DNA from: an uncultured Alistipes sp.
GTDB taxonomy: Bacteria; Bacteroidota; Bacteroidia; Bacteroidales; Rikenellaceae
NCBI GenBank assembly: GCA_910587675.1
Contig: CAJUMU010000001.1
Span: forward strand, 251,770-315,769
Reading direction: 5' to 3'
DNA: 64,000 nucleotides
The first letter of the stretch is position 1. Every line of letters begins with the position of its first letter. A program made the position numbers and the translations under genes. Below, in pieces: positions 22,785 to 30,925 of this stretch. A model generated the notes under the pieces. The model was given only the letters and a program-made list of their open reading frames with translations. It had not been told where the DNA came from and did not search any database.

Positions 22785-25478
22785 TCAAAACAAATTAAGC
22801 TGCTCGGTCTCCGACTCGTCGCCGCCGTCGGGATCGTCGTATCCCGCGCCTACCGCAGCGTCGTCGATATCCTCGGCGGCGTCGACCTCCGGCGTCTCGG
22901 GCTCTTCGGGTTCGGGCGTCGGCTCGGGCTCGACGAAAGTAAGCGACGCCACGTCGTAGGTGGTTATGCGCTTGCCCTTGGCTCGGTGGCTCTTGATGCC
23001 CACGAACGTGTCCACATCCACCTCGTCGTCGGGACGCGAGGCGTGAGCCCCCTTGTACGACACCACCAGCTTCGCGCCGTCGCAACAGGTGACGGCCACG
23101 AGTTCCATCGTCGAATCGTCGTCGAGGAAAGGTTGCAGGCGCTCGCTCGCTTCGAGCTGGAAACGCTTCATGTAATAGTATCCCTGCTCGCGGTCGAAGT
23201 AGCAGAGGCTGTACACACGCCCCGCCACATAACGCTCCACACGCACCGTATCGTCGGGGAAGTGCTGGCTCACGTTGAAGCCCGTGATGTAGTATTGGTA
23301 TTTCGAGGTCCACACCACGATCTTGTCGTCGCCCTTGAACTCGCCGAGAAGCGCGCCGCGCCCGTCGGTGTTCAGGCGGCGAACATCCTCGTCGTACCAG
23401 ATATTCTGGCCCCCGAGCGTCGAGGCTCCGCGCTCCTTGAGCACGATTTTGTGGATTCCGTAACGCGAGAAGAGGTTGCCCTGACTCTGGCGGCCCTTGA
23501 TGCCGACGGTCGAGAAATCGAGGTCGACGATCACCTTCTTCAGGCGCGGGCGCGGGCGGAAATAGATCTTCAGCACCTCGGCCTCTCCGTTGGGGTTGAC
23601 CGACATGTAGAGGATCTCGCTCTTGGGGGTACCCTTCGTCAAATCGTACTCCTTGTCACGCGTAATGCTCTTTATGGCGCAACGCTTCATCATTATGGCC
23701 CCGCCGCGGCCGTCGCGGTAGAGCACGTTGTAGATCGTGCGCTCGTCGTTGCGCTTGAACACTCCTATATAATATATGTTCTTGTCGAAGAAAGCCTTGT
23801 CGCTCACCTTGGTTATGATGTAGCGGCCATCCTTCAGGATTACTATCACGTCGTCGATATCGCTGCAATCGCACACGAACTCGGCATCCTTCATGCCTTT
23901 GCCGATGCCGAAGAAACCCTCGGCGCGGTCGACATAGAGTTTGGCGTTAGTAACGGCCACCTTCGTCGCCTCGATGGCGTCGAACTCGCGGATCTCGGTG
24001 CGGCGGTCGCGCCCCTTGCCGTACTTGTCGCGGATACGCTCGTAATAGGCCACGGCATAATCGGTGAGGTGGTCCAGATCGTATTGAGTCGACTTGATAT
24101 CCTCCTCGATCTTTCGGATCTCGTTATCGGCCTTGTCGGAGTCGTAACGCGATATGCGGATGAACTTCAACTCCGTGAGACGCTGCACGTCCTCCTGCGT
24201 CACCTCGCGGCGAAGCAGCTTCTTGAACGGCTCCAACCCCTTGTCGACGGCGGCGTACGCCTCGTCGTGCGAGCGGCAGCCCTCGATGAGCTGGTAGAGC
24301 TTGTTTTCGATGAAGATGCGCTCCAGCGACGCGGCGTGCCACGCCTCGTTGAGTTCGTGCAGGCGTATCTCCAGCTCGCGCCCGAGCAGCGCGCGAGTAT
24401 GGTCGGCCGAGCGGCGAAGGATCTCCTTCACCCCCAAGAAATGGGGCTTCTCGTCGCAGATGACGCACGAGTTGGGCGAGATCGACACCTCGCAATTGGT
24501 GAACGCGTACAGAGCGTCGATGGTCTTGTCGCTCGACTCGTCGTTCGCCACGTGGATCACGATCTCCACCTTGTCGGCCGTAAGGTCGTCGACGCGTTTG
24601 ATCTTGATCTTGCCCTTTTCGTTGGCCTTGATGATAGACTCCTTGACCGACTCCGAAGTGGTCGAGTAGGGAATCTCGGTTATAGAGAGGGTGCGTTTGT
24701 CGATCTTGGAGATGCGCGCGCGCACCTTAACCACGCCGCCGCGCAGACCGTCATTGTAACGGCTCGCGTCCATCAATCCTCCCGTCGTGAAATCGGGCAG
24801 CAGCATGAAATCCTCGCCTCGCAGATGGGCTATGCAGGCGTTTATCAACTCGTTGAAGTTGTGGGGCAGGATCTTCGACGCCAAACCCACCGCGATGCCG
24901 TCGGTTCCCTGCGCCAGCAGTAGCGGGAATTTTATGGGCAGCGTAACGGGCTCCTCGTTGCGGCCGTCGTAAGAGCGCATCCACTCGGTGGTCTTCTTGT
25001 TGAAAACCACGTCGAGCGCGAATTTCGACAGACGCGCCTCGATGTAACGTCCCGCGGCGGCATCGTCGCCCGTGAGGATGTTGCCCCAGTTGCCCTGACA
25101 ATCGATCAGCAGATCCTTCTGCCCCAACTGCACCAGCGCGTCCTTGATCGAGGCGTCGCCGTGGGGGTGGTACTGCATGGCCTGACCCACGATGTTGGCC
25201 ACCTTGTTGTAACGGCCGTCGTCGCAGCACTTCATGGCGTGGAGAATACGACGCTGCACGGGCTTCAAACCATCCTCGACATGGGGCACGGCACGCTCCA
25301 GAATCACATACGAAGCATAGTCCAAGAACCAGTTCTTGTACATGCCCGTGAGTTTGTGCAGATTGCCCTCCTCGCCGTAGACGCGCTCGAACTTGCTCCG
25401 CATGCCCGCCGCGACTCGCTCGTCGATCGGCAGTTCGTCGGCGCCGATATCCTCTTTCATATCCTTATCCTCTGACAT
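22785..25478 (-). CDS. parC: Topoisomerase IV subunit A
   Basis: The 897-residue type IIA topoisomerase A subunit has HPHGDASIKDALVQLGQ (quinolone region), the catalytic Tyr in AAGRYIEARL, and a C-terminal region without a canonical GyrA box. It ends in an acidic, Pro/Glu-rich tail (EPEPTPEPEEPETPEVD). The parE gene lies 24 bases upstream and a separate gyrA is present, so this is the decatenating enzyme. The tail is longer and more acidic than in E. coli ParC. Confidence 0.94.
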   Translation of the reverse strand: MSEDKDMKEDIGADELPIDERVAAGMRSKFERVYGEEGNLHKLTGMYKNWFLDYASYVILERAVPHVEDGLKPVQRRILHAMKCCDDGRYNKVANIVGQAMQYHPHGDASIKDALVQLGQKDLLIDCQGNWGNILTGDDAAAGRYIEARLSKFALDVVFNKKTTEWMRSYDGRNEEPVTLPIKFPLLLAQGTDGIAVGLASKILPHNFNELINACIAHLRGEDFMLLPDFTTGGLMDASRYNDGLRGGVVKVRARISKIDKRTLSITEIPYSTTSESVKESIIKANEKGKIKIKRVDDLTADKVEIVIHVANDESSDKTIDALYAFTNCEVSISPNSCVICDEKPHFLGVKEILRRSADHTRALLGRELEIRLHELNEAWHAASLERIFIENKLYQLIEGCRSHDEAYAAVDKGLEPFKKLLRREVTQEDVQRLTELKFIRISRYDSDKADNEIRKIEEDIKSTQYDLDHLTDYAVAYYERIRDKYGKGRDRRTEIREFDAIEATKVAVTNAKLYVDRAEGFFGIGKGMKDAEFVCDCSDIDDVIVILKDGRYIITKVSDKAFFDKNIYYIGVFKRNDERTIYNVLYRDGRGGAIMMKRCAIKSITRDKEYDLTKGTPKSEILYMSVNPNGEAEVLKIYFRPRPRLKKVIVDLDFSTVGIKGRQSQGNLFSRYGIHKIVLKERGASTLGGQNIWYDEDVRRLNTDGRGALLGEFKGDDKIVVWTSKYQYYITGFNVSQHFPDDTVRVERYVAGRVYSLCYFDREQGYYYMKRFQLEASERLQPFLDDDSTMELVAVTCCDGAKLVVSYKGAHASRPDDEVDVDTFVGIKSHRAKGKRITTYDVASLTFVEPEPTPEPEEPETPEVDAAEDIDDAAVGAGYDDPDGGDESETEQLNLF

Positions 25479-25502
25479 TGGGGGTAATTTTTTCGTTTTA
25501 CG

Positions 25503-27371
25503 TTATGCGATATCCTCCTCGACCAAATCCTCCTCGATACGCAGGTTGTCGATGATGAAACCCTGACGCTCGAAGGTGTTCTTGCCCATGTAGAACTCCA
25601 GCAGGTCGGAGATGGGGTCGTCCTTCGTGAGACGCACCCTATCGAGACGCATGTTCTCGCCTATGAGATCCTTGAACTCGTCGGGCGAGATCTCGCCCAG
25701 ACCTTTGAATCGGGTTATCTCGGCCGAGGCTCCGCACCGCTTCACGGCGCGCTGACGCTCCTCCTCGGAGTAACAGTAAAAATTCTCCTTCTTGTTGCGC
25801 ACGCGGAACAGCGGAGTCTGGAGGATATAGAGGTGGCCGCTGCGGATCAGCTCGGGGAAGAACTGCACGAAAAAGCTGGTCATGAGCAGACGGATGTGCA
25901 TGCCGTCAACATCGGCATCGGTAGCGATTATGACCTTGTTGTAGCGCAAGTTGTCCATGCTCTCCTCGATGTTGAGAGCCGATTGCAGCAGGTTGAACTC
26001 CTCGTTCTCGTAAACCACCTTTTTAGTGAGTCCGTAAGAGTTGAGCGGCTTTCCGCGCAGGCAGAAGACCGCCTGCGTCATGGCGTTGCGGCTCATGGTG
26101 ATGGGCCCCATCGCCGAGAGTCCCTCAGTGATGAAGATCATCGTCTGCTCGGCCTGCTCGTTCTTGTCGGTGAAATGTATCTTGCAGTCGCGCAGCTTAC
26201 GGTTGTTGATAGCGACCTTTTTGGCTGTCTCGCGCGCTTTCTTCTGGATGCCCGAAATGGCCTTGCGCTCCTTCTCGTTCTCGACGATCTTCTTCTGCAA
26301 CACCTGCGCTGTCTCGGGGTGCTTGTGCAAATAGTTGTCGAGGTTCACCGCGAGAAAATCGCCCACGAACTGCTGCATCGACACGCCTGCGGCCACCTCC
26401 TTCGATCCCAGACGTATCTTGGTCTGCGACTCGAACACGGGGTCGTTCATCCTGACCGAAACGGCCGCGATGATCGACGTGCGCACGTCCGAGGGGTCGT
26501 AATCCTTCTTGTAGAACTCCTTCACCACCTTAGCTACCGAAGCGCGGAACGCCGCCTGATGAGTGCCGCCCTGAGGCGTGTACTGGCCGTTGACGAACGA
26601 ATAATAGCTTTCGCCGTAACCCGTGCCGTGGGTAATCACCACGTCGATATCGTCGCCCGAGATGTAGATCGGGGGATACAGAGGCTCCTCCGACAAGTTG
26701 TCGTTCACCAGATCGAGCAGTCCGTTTTTCGAGACGAACTCGCGGCCGTTGAGTACTATCTTGAGGCCGAGATTGAGGTAGGTGTAGTTGCGCACCAACT
26801 GCTCGACGTAATCCATGTTGTACTCGTATCGGCCGAAGATCTCCTCGTCGACACGGAAACGGATCATAGTACCGTTTCGTTCATCCACGCCGCTCTCCCA
26901 CCGATCCGAGAGCTCCAAACCTTTGGCGAACGAGACCGTATGCGCCTCGCCCTCGCGCACCGAACGCGCCGTGAACTCGCTCGAAAGCATGTTCACCGCC
27001 TTGACGCCCACACCGTTAAGGCCCACCGTCTTCTTGAACGCCTCGCCCGAATACTTGCCTCCCGTGTTCATCTGGCTCACCGCCGCCGAAAGCGACTTGA
27101 GGGGAATGCCGCGGCCGTAATCGCGCACCGTCACCACGTTGTCCTCGATGGTGATCTCGATGCGGTCGCCCGCACCCATGATGAACTCGTCGATGGAGTT
27201 GTCGACCGTCTCTTTGATAAGCACGTAGATTCCGTCGTCCGACTGCGAGCCGTCGCCCAACTTGCCGATATACATACCCGGGCGCAAGCGCAGGTGCTCG
27301 CGCGGCGAGAGGGTTTTGATGGCATCGTCGTCGTATGCCGCCTGATTTTTATTATTTTTTACGTCACTCAT
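25503..27371 (-). CDS. parE: Topoisomerase IV subunit B
   Basis: The 622-residue protein has the GHKL ATPase motifs ETVDNSIDEF, RDYGRGIPL and GLNGVGVKAVNML, and the TOPRIM motifs (ITEGLSAMGPI, ATDADVDGMHIR). EGLSA replaces the usual EGDSA, with Leu in place of the Asp. The ATG at 27371 is preferred over a GTG two codons upstream. With ParC it forms the ATP-dependent decatenase. It sits 11 bases after plsC. Confidence 0.94.
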   Translation of the reverse strand: MSDVKNNKNQAAYDDDAIKTLSPREHLRLRPGMYIGKLGDGSQSDDGIYVLIKETVDNSIDEFIMGAGDRIEITIEDNVVTVRDYGRGIPLKSLSAAVSQMNTGGKYSGEAFKKTVGLNGVGVKAVNMLSSEFTARSVREGEAHTVSFAKGLELSDRWESGVDERNGTMIRFRVDEEIFGRYEYNMDYVEQLVRNYTYLNLGLKIVLNGREFVSKNGLLDLVNDNLSEEPLYPPIYISGDDIDVVITHGTGYGESYYSFVNGQYTPQGGTHQAAFRASVAKVVKEFYKKDYDPSDVRTSIIAAVSVRMNDPVFESQTKIRLGSKEVAAGVSMQQFVGDFLAVNLDNYLHKHPETAQVLQKKIVENEKERKAISGIQKKARETAKKVAINNRKLRDCKIHFTDKNEQAEQTMIFITEGLSAMGPITMSRNAMTQAVFCLRGKPLNSYGLTKKVVYENEEFNLLQSALNIEESMDNLRYNKVIIATDADVDGMHIRLLMTSFFVQFFPELIRSGHLYILQTPLFRVRNKKENFYCYSEEERQRAVKRCGASAEITRFKGLGEISPDEFKDLIGENMRLDRVRLTKDDPISDLLEFYMGKNTFERQGFIIDNLRIEEDLVEEDIA

Positions 27372-27382
27372 ATTCACGATTT

Positions 27383-28144
27383 CTATGCGTTACGCCGCCC
27401 GCGCGACCTCTCCTCCTCGGCGACCTCGGCGCGCAACGCGGCCAACGCCTCGATCATGTTTACGCGAACCTCCTCGGCCAGCGTCTTCACATCCGACGCC
27501 GCGACGCGCTCGGCCGACACGGGCGGCAGGACGCGGATGGCAATGCGATTGCTCCAGTTCATGCGCCAGCCCTTGAACGTGGCGCCCGTGCCCGTCATAA
27601 CCACGGGCAGGATATCGACGTCGGCCTCCTTGGCGAGGTTGAAAGCGCCCATCTTGAAACGGTGTATCTCGCCGTCCTTCGAACGCGTTCCCTCGGGGAA
27701 AATCGCCACGCTCGCGCCGCGCGAAAGCCACAGTTTGCCGTCGCGGATAACCTTCGCCATGGCGGCTGCGGCGTTTCCGCGCTCGATGGGTATATCGCCG
27801 TGCACCAGCAGCATCGGGCCGAAGAACGGCAGACGGAACACTTCGCGTTTCGACACCCAGCGGAAATTGAGCGGCACTTTGTAGGCCGCGATTATATCGA
27901 CGCCCGAGGTGTGGTTGAGCACCATCACATAGGGCTTGCGGCGGTCGATGTTCTCCAGACCGTCGATCGTACGTTTCAGACACGGAGGCATGCCGAAGAA
28001 TACCCACGTCATGTAACGCGACAACTCGTGCACCCAACGGCGGCTCTTGTCGAAAGGATAGGTCACGGCGAGCGCCAGCACCGATACGACGCACCACACG
28101 GTGGTGTGGATTACGGTGAAAATATAGTAAAGAATCGATAGCAT
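27383..28144 (-). CDS. plsC: 1-acyl-sn-glycerol-3-phosphate acyltransferase
   Basis: The 253-residue membrane enzyme acylates lysophosphatidic acid to phosphatidic acid. The catalytic NHTSGVD (an NHx4D motif), the substrate-binding FPEGTRSKDG, and VMTGTGATFKG are present. An N-terminal membrane helix covers about 1-28. It is the first gene of the operon plsC-parE-parC-aroK-murI-ftsK-lolA, driven from the promoter at 28178-28208. Confidence 0.94.
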   Translation of the reverse strand: MLSILYYIFTVIHTTVWCVVSVLALAVTYPFDKSRRWVHELSRYMTWVFFGMPPCLKRTIDGLENIDRRKPYVMVLNHTSGVDIIAAYKVPLNFRWVSKREVFRLPFFGPMLLVHGDIPIERGNAAAAMAKVIRDGKLWLSRGASVAIFPEGTRSKDGEIHRFKMGAFNLAKEADVDILPVVMTGTGATFKGWRMNWSNRIAIRVLPPVSAERVAASDVKTLAEEVRVNMIEALAALRAEVAEEERSRGRRNA

Positions 28145-28177
28145 AATACGAATTTTCGGTTAAGGCGAATCATCTTG

Positions 28178-28208
28178 CAAATTTACTCTTTTTTGCGTCG
28201 ACCGCCAA
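28178..28208 (-). promoter_or_regulatory. Promoter of the plsC-parE-parC-aroK-murI-ftsK-lolA operon
   Basis: On the minus strand TTG (28206-28208), a 20-base spacer and TAAATTTG (28178-28185) match the consensus. It is 34 bases before the plsC start. Confidence 0.7.
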
Positions 28209-28294
28209 AAATCGAAGAAATATTTTCGGAATTTTCGGGCGCGGTCGGCCGGCCGAGGCAAGAGCGCGCGAGCATCGGCGAGATATGTGTATTA

Positions 28295-28383
28295 TTGCGA
28301 CTCTTTCGAGAGTCGCGCGGGCCGCAGCCTCGCCCCGCGAAGGCCCGCAACTCGTCATTCACTCGTTCGCGCGCCTCGCAGAC
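28295..28383. repeat. GC-rich dispersed hairpin repeat, family A copy 3 (inverted)
   Basis: Its reverse complement carries the family A core GCGGGCC..TCGCGGGGCGAGGCTGCGGCCCGC (given here in parts) and the end hairpin GCGACTCTC/GAGAGTCGC. It lies between two divergent promoters. Confidence 0.8.
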
Positions 28384-28416
28384 TGCGTCACGAAAAACAG
28401 ACACGCGTATGGTATG

Positions 28417-28448
28417 TTTTTCATTGTCGATAATATTGCGTATATTTG
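28417..28448 (+). promoter_or_regulatory. Probable promoter of the MBL hydrolase gene
   Basis: TATATTTG at 28441-28448 is a full -7 match. The -33 side (TTTT at 28417-28420) is weak. It lies 64 bases before the start codon. Confidence 0.5.
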
Positions 28449-28511
28449 CGATATGCCGCGCGGACAACGGCGTCGGCAGACGTTTTGAAACAAATAAATA
28501 AAATTTCGACC

Positions 28512-29231
28512 ATGTCGCTATTCTCTATTTTCGGAGGCGGAAACGCTCCTGCCTACCCCACCGACACGATCGTCGCGCCCGACGGCACCGAGGTGACTTT
28601 CACATTCTTCAAACACGCCTCGCTGAGCATCCGATTCGGCGAGAGATACATCTATACGGATCCCGTGCACCAATACGCCGAATACGCGCGCCTGCCCAAG
28701 GCCGATCTGGTGCTGGTCACCCATTCGCATTACGACCATCTGGACCGCGCCGCAATAGACGACATAACCACCCGCAACAGCTTGATAATATGCGACAAGA
28801 CCTCGGCCGAAGCGCTCGAGGGCGAGTGCGTCGCAATGACGCCCTCGACTGTCGCGGAGCCGTTCGCAGGCGTCAGAATCGAGGCCGTGGCGGCGTACAA
28901 CACCACCGAGGGACACACCGATTTCCATCCCGCCGCCCGCGAGGATTGCGGATACGTCATAACCCTCGGAGGAGGGTTGCGAATATACATCGCGGGCGAT
29001 ACCGAACCGACGCCCGAGATGGCGGCTTTGCGCGATATCGACGTGGCCTTCCTGCCCGTAAACCAACCCTACACCATGACCGTCGACCAAGCAGCGGAGG
29101 CCGTAAAAACTTTGCGTCCCCGAATATTCTACCCCTACCATTACGGCGAGGTGGACGAGAAGACCGACATCGAACGGTTGAAACGGGAGTTGCGGGACGT
29201 AACCGATGTGAGGGTATTCCCGATGGAGTAA
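28512..29231 (+). CDS. MBL-fold metal-dependent hydrolase (UlaG-like)
   Basis: The protein has 239 residues from the ATG at 28512. The metallo-beta-lactamase motif is THSHYDHLD (HxHxDH); further metal or structural positions are GHTDFHP, IAGDTEPTPEM and YPYHYGEVDE. This pattern matches UlaG/UPF0173-like hydrolases, which open lactone rings or cleave phosphoesters; the substrate is not evident. No sugar catabolic genes are adjacent. An upstream in-frame extension lacks support. Confidence 0.88.
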   Translation: MSLFSIFGGGNAPAYPTDTIVAPDGTEVTFTFFKHASLSIRFGERYIYTDPVHQYAEYARLPKADLVLVTHSHYDHLDRAAIDDITTRNSLIICDKTSAEALEGECVAMTPSTVAEPFAGVRIEAVAAYNTTEGHTDFHPAAREDCGYVITLGGGLRIYIAGDTEPTPEMAALRDIDVAFLPVNQPYTMTVDQAAEAVKTLRPRIFYPYHYGEVDEKTDIERLKRELRDVTDVRVFPME

Positions 29232-29236
29232 ATATC

Positions 29237-29291
29237 GATATCGCTATGCGATATCGGCAGTTCGCCGCCGCCCCCTTGCGGCGGACCGCAG
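29237..29291. repeat. Dispersed hairpin repeat, family B copy 3 (short)
   Basis: The end hairpin GATATCGC-TAT-GCGATATC is followed by the core GGCAGTTCGCCGCCGCCCCC and TTGCGGCGGACCGCAG. It begins 6 bases after the MBL stop codon and lacks the distal half of the longer copies. Confidence 0.8.
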
Positions 29292-29326
29292 ACATAACAA
29301 ATTTTCACCTGCAATATATGAAACGA

Positions 29327-29360
29327 CGCCTGCCGTCCGATTGTTTTCGGACGGCAGGCG
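29327..29360 (-). terminator. Terminator of the DUF6249 gene
   Basis: A perfect 13-bp stem, CGCCTGCCGTCCG/CGGACGGCAGGCG, with an 8-base loop lies 23 bases after the stop codon. The T-run behind it (TCGTTTC) is weak. Confidence 0.75.
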
Positions 29361-29382
29361 TTCGACTTTCCGACACTGCGAA

Positions 29383-29814
29383 TTACTTGTTCTCCTTGCA
29401 AGCCTTTCGGTACAACATATATTCCACCACGAACGCCACGAGCAGGCCCAAGCCGCCGAGGCACAGCATGCTGCCGCCGAAAATCACCTCACGCGCATTG
29501 CTCCAATATTGAGCGTTAAAATGGAGGCAACGATCCAAAACAGCTCCCAGAAGAAGACCCGCCCCCATACCGAATATAAGGCCTCCTATGCGCAACGACC
29601 ACGAGGCGGGATAAGAGAGACGCGGCGAACCCGATGTCGTCAGACCGCCGAAATTGAAGCCCAACCGAACCTGTTTCAGGTATTCGACCATCGAATTGCC
29701 GTCGATCTTGTCGACGATGGCCAAACGCTCCTTGCGGCAGATAAGAAGCTCGAAGAACTTGTAAATGAAAAATGCGACGATGCCGAATGTGACGGGAATA
29801 GAGATGAAATTCAT
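29383..29814 (-). CDS. DUF6249-like membrane protein
   Basis: From the ATG at 29814 the product has 143 residues, with membrane segments near 6-25, 76-95 and 112-134 and a charged segment after the first helix (CRKERLAIVDKIDG). The pattern FFIYKFFELLICRKERL near the start is that of DUF6249 proteins of Bacteroidetes, which often sit beside an ECF sigma factor. Here the gene is divergent from such a sigma factor. Its promoter (29895-29927) is the mirror image of the sigma gene's own, so it is probably a regulon member, perhaps sensing membrane state. Confidence 0.75.
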   Translation of the reverse strand: MNFISIPVTFGIVAFFIYKFFELLICRKERLAIVDKIDGNSMVEYLKQVRLGFNFGGLTTSGSPRLSYPASWSLRIGGLIFGMGAGLLLGAVLDRCLHFNAQYWSNAREVIFGGSMLCLGGLGLLVAFVVEYMLYRKACKENK

Positions 29815-29894
29815 AATCGTAATTTTTTGTTTTATTATTAATTTAGTTTGCGATCTTTGCGCAGCGGCTGAGTCCGCTCGGCGACGCTTTCGAT

Positions 29895-29927
29895 ATTTTA
29901 GACGCGGATACCGAAAAAAGGTTACAG
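29895..29927 (-). promoter_or_regulatory. ECF-type promoter driving the DUF6249 gene
   Basis: On the minus strand CTGTAACCTT (29918-29927, -35 with the AAC core) is followed by 12 bases and GCGTCTAAAAT (29895-29905, -10 with CGTC). It is an exact mirror of the plus-strand promoter at 29948-29980. The leader to the ATG is roughly 75 bases. Confidence 0.8.
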
Positions 29928-29947
29928 AAAAAAACGAATGCACCCCG

Positions 29948-29980
29948 CTGTAACCTTTCGGCGCATGCGGCGTCTAAAAT
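29948..29980 (+). promoter_or_regulatory. ECF-type promoter driving the sigma factor gene (autoregulation)
   Basis: CTGTAACCTT (29948-29957) is followed by 12 bases and GCGTCTAAAAT (29970-29980). The predicted RNA start falls at or within a few bases of the ATG at 29988, so the mRNA should be leaderless or nearly so. Confidence 0.8.
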
Positions 29981-29987
29981 TACAGCC

Positions 29988-30542
29988 ATGCAGGAAACCG
30001 AACTCATAAAGCGAATAGTCGCAGGCGACACGGAGTCGTTCGCCGCGCTTGCCGACCGTTATTCGCGTTCGGTGTACTCGCTGACGGCGCGCATAGTCGG
30101 CTCGGACAAAGATGCCGAGGAGCTGACGCAGGACACGTTCCTGAAGGCGTTCGACTCTCTCGACCGTTTCGACGGCCGCAGCACGTTCGCCACATGGCTC
30201 TACCGCATAGCCTGCAACACGGCGCTGTCGCACGTAAGGCGCAAGCGGAGACCCGTATGCCCTGTCGACGAGCGACGCCTCGCCGCTCTGCCCGACGACG
30301 AAGCCGAGAGGCTGGAAGATATCGTCGAGCGCGAGAGCAAGCTGGAGGCGTTGGGTCGCGCCGTCGAGCTGTTGGAGCCCGAGGAGCGCGCTTTGGTGAC
30401 GTTGTTCTATTACGACGACCGTACCATAAGCGAGTGCGCCGCCGTAATGGAGCTGACGGAGGGAAACGTGAAGGTGCGCCTGCACAGAATAAGAAAAAAG
30501 TTGTATCTGCTCGTAAATGAACTGATCGATGGAAAGGAGTGA
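29988..30542 (+). CDS. ECF-family RNA polymerase sigma factor
   Basis: The 184-residue protein has region 2 at about 8-75 (FAALADRYSRSVYSLTARIV, EELTQDTFLKAFDSL, FATWLYRIACNTALSH) and region 4 at about 125-175 (LVTLFYYDDRTISECAAVM, ELTEGNVKVRLHRIRKKL). The linker is acidic. It very likely recognises the two mirror-image promoters just upstream, driving itself and the DUF6249 gene. Its 3' end overlaps the next gene by 14 bases, which may encode its membrane partner. Confidence 0.94.
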   Translation: MQETELIKRIVAGDTESFAALADRYSRSVYSLTARIVGSDKDAEELTQDTFLKAFDSLDRFDGRSTFATWLYRIACNTALSHVRRKRRPVCPVDERRLAALPDDEAERLEDIVERESKLEALGRAVELLEPEERALVTLFYYDDRTISECAAVMELTEGNVKVRLHRIRKKLYLLVNELIDGKE

Positions 30543-30924
30543 TGCCATACGCCGCGCGATGCGGCAAACCGCGCAATACGAGTTGCCGTCGGGATTCACC
30601 CCGAGGCTTATGAAGCGTGTACGCGAACGCGAGCGGCGGCGCGAGACTTTGGAGACTCTGGCATATCTGTCGGGAGGCGTGGCGTGCTTCGCCGCCCTTA
30701 TCGCGGGCTGCATATACGCGTGGATGCAATATATGGAATCGACACCGCGCGAGCAAATGTCGCCCGAGATGCCGAGCCTGCCCGAATTGCGTATCCCCGA
30801 CATAAGCGCGGCATTCGAGGAACAGAATCAGATATGGCTGTTCATGGCGGCGGGATTCGTCATGCTGTCGGTGTGCGACATTCTGCTGCGCCGCAGATTA
30901 AGAGATTCGAATACGGGGAAATAA
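30529..30924 (+). CDS. Membrane protein coupled to the ECF sigma factor, possible anti-sigma
   Basis: I do not recognise the family. The protein has 131 residues with a charged N-terminal part of about 44 residues (RRAMRQTAQYELPSGFTPRL, then VRERERRRETLET), a membrane helix at 45-67, a short periplasmic stretch rich in Pro/Glu, and a second helix at 102-120 ending in a basic tail. A cytosolic charged head plus membrane anchor, and translation coupled to the sigma gene by a 14-base overlap, suggest an anti-sigma role. No zinc HxxxCxxC motif is present. The gene ends one base before the convergent esterase gene. Confidence 0.7.
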   Translation: MERSDAIRRAMRQTAQYELPSGFTPRLMKRVRERERRRETLETLAYLSGGVACFAALIAGCIYAWMQYMESTPREQMSPEMPSLPELRIPDISAAFEEQNQIWLFMAAGFVMLSVCDILLRRRLRDSNTGK

Positions 30925-30925
30925 T

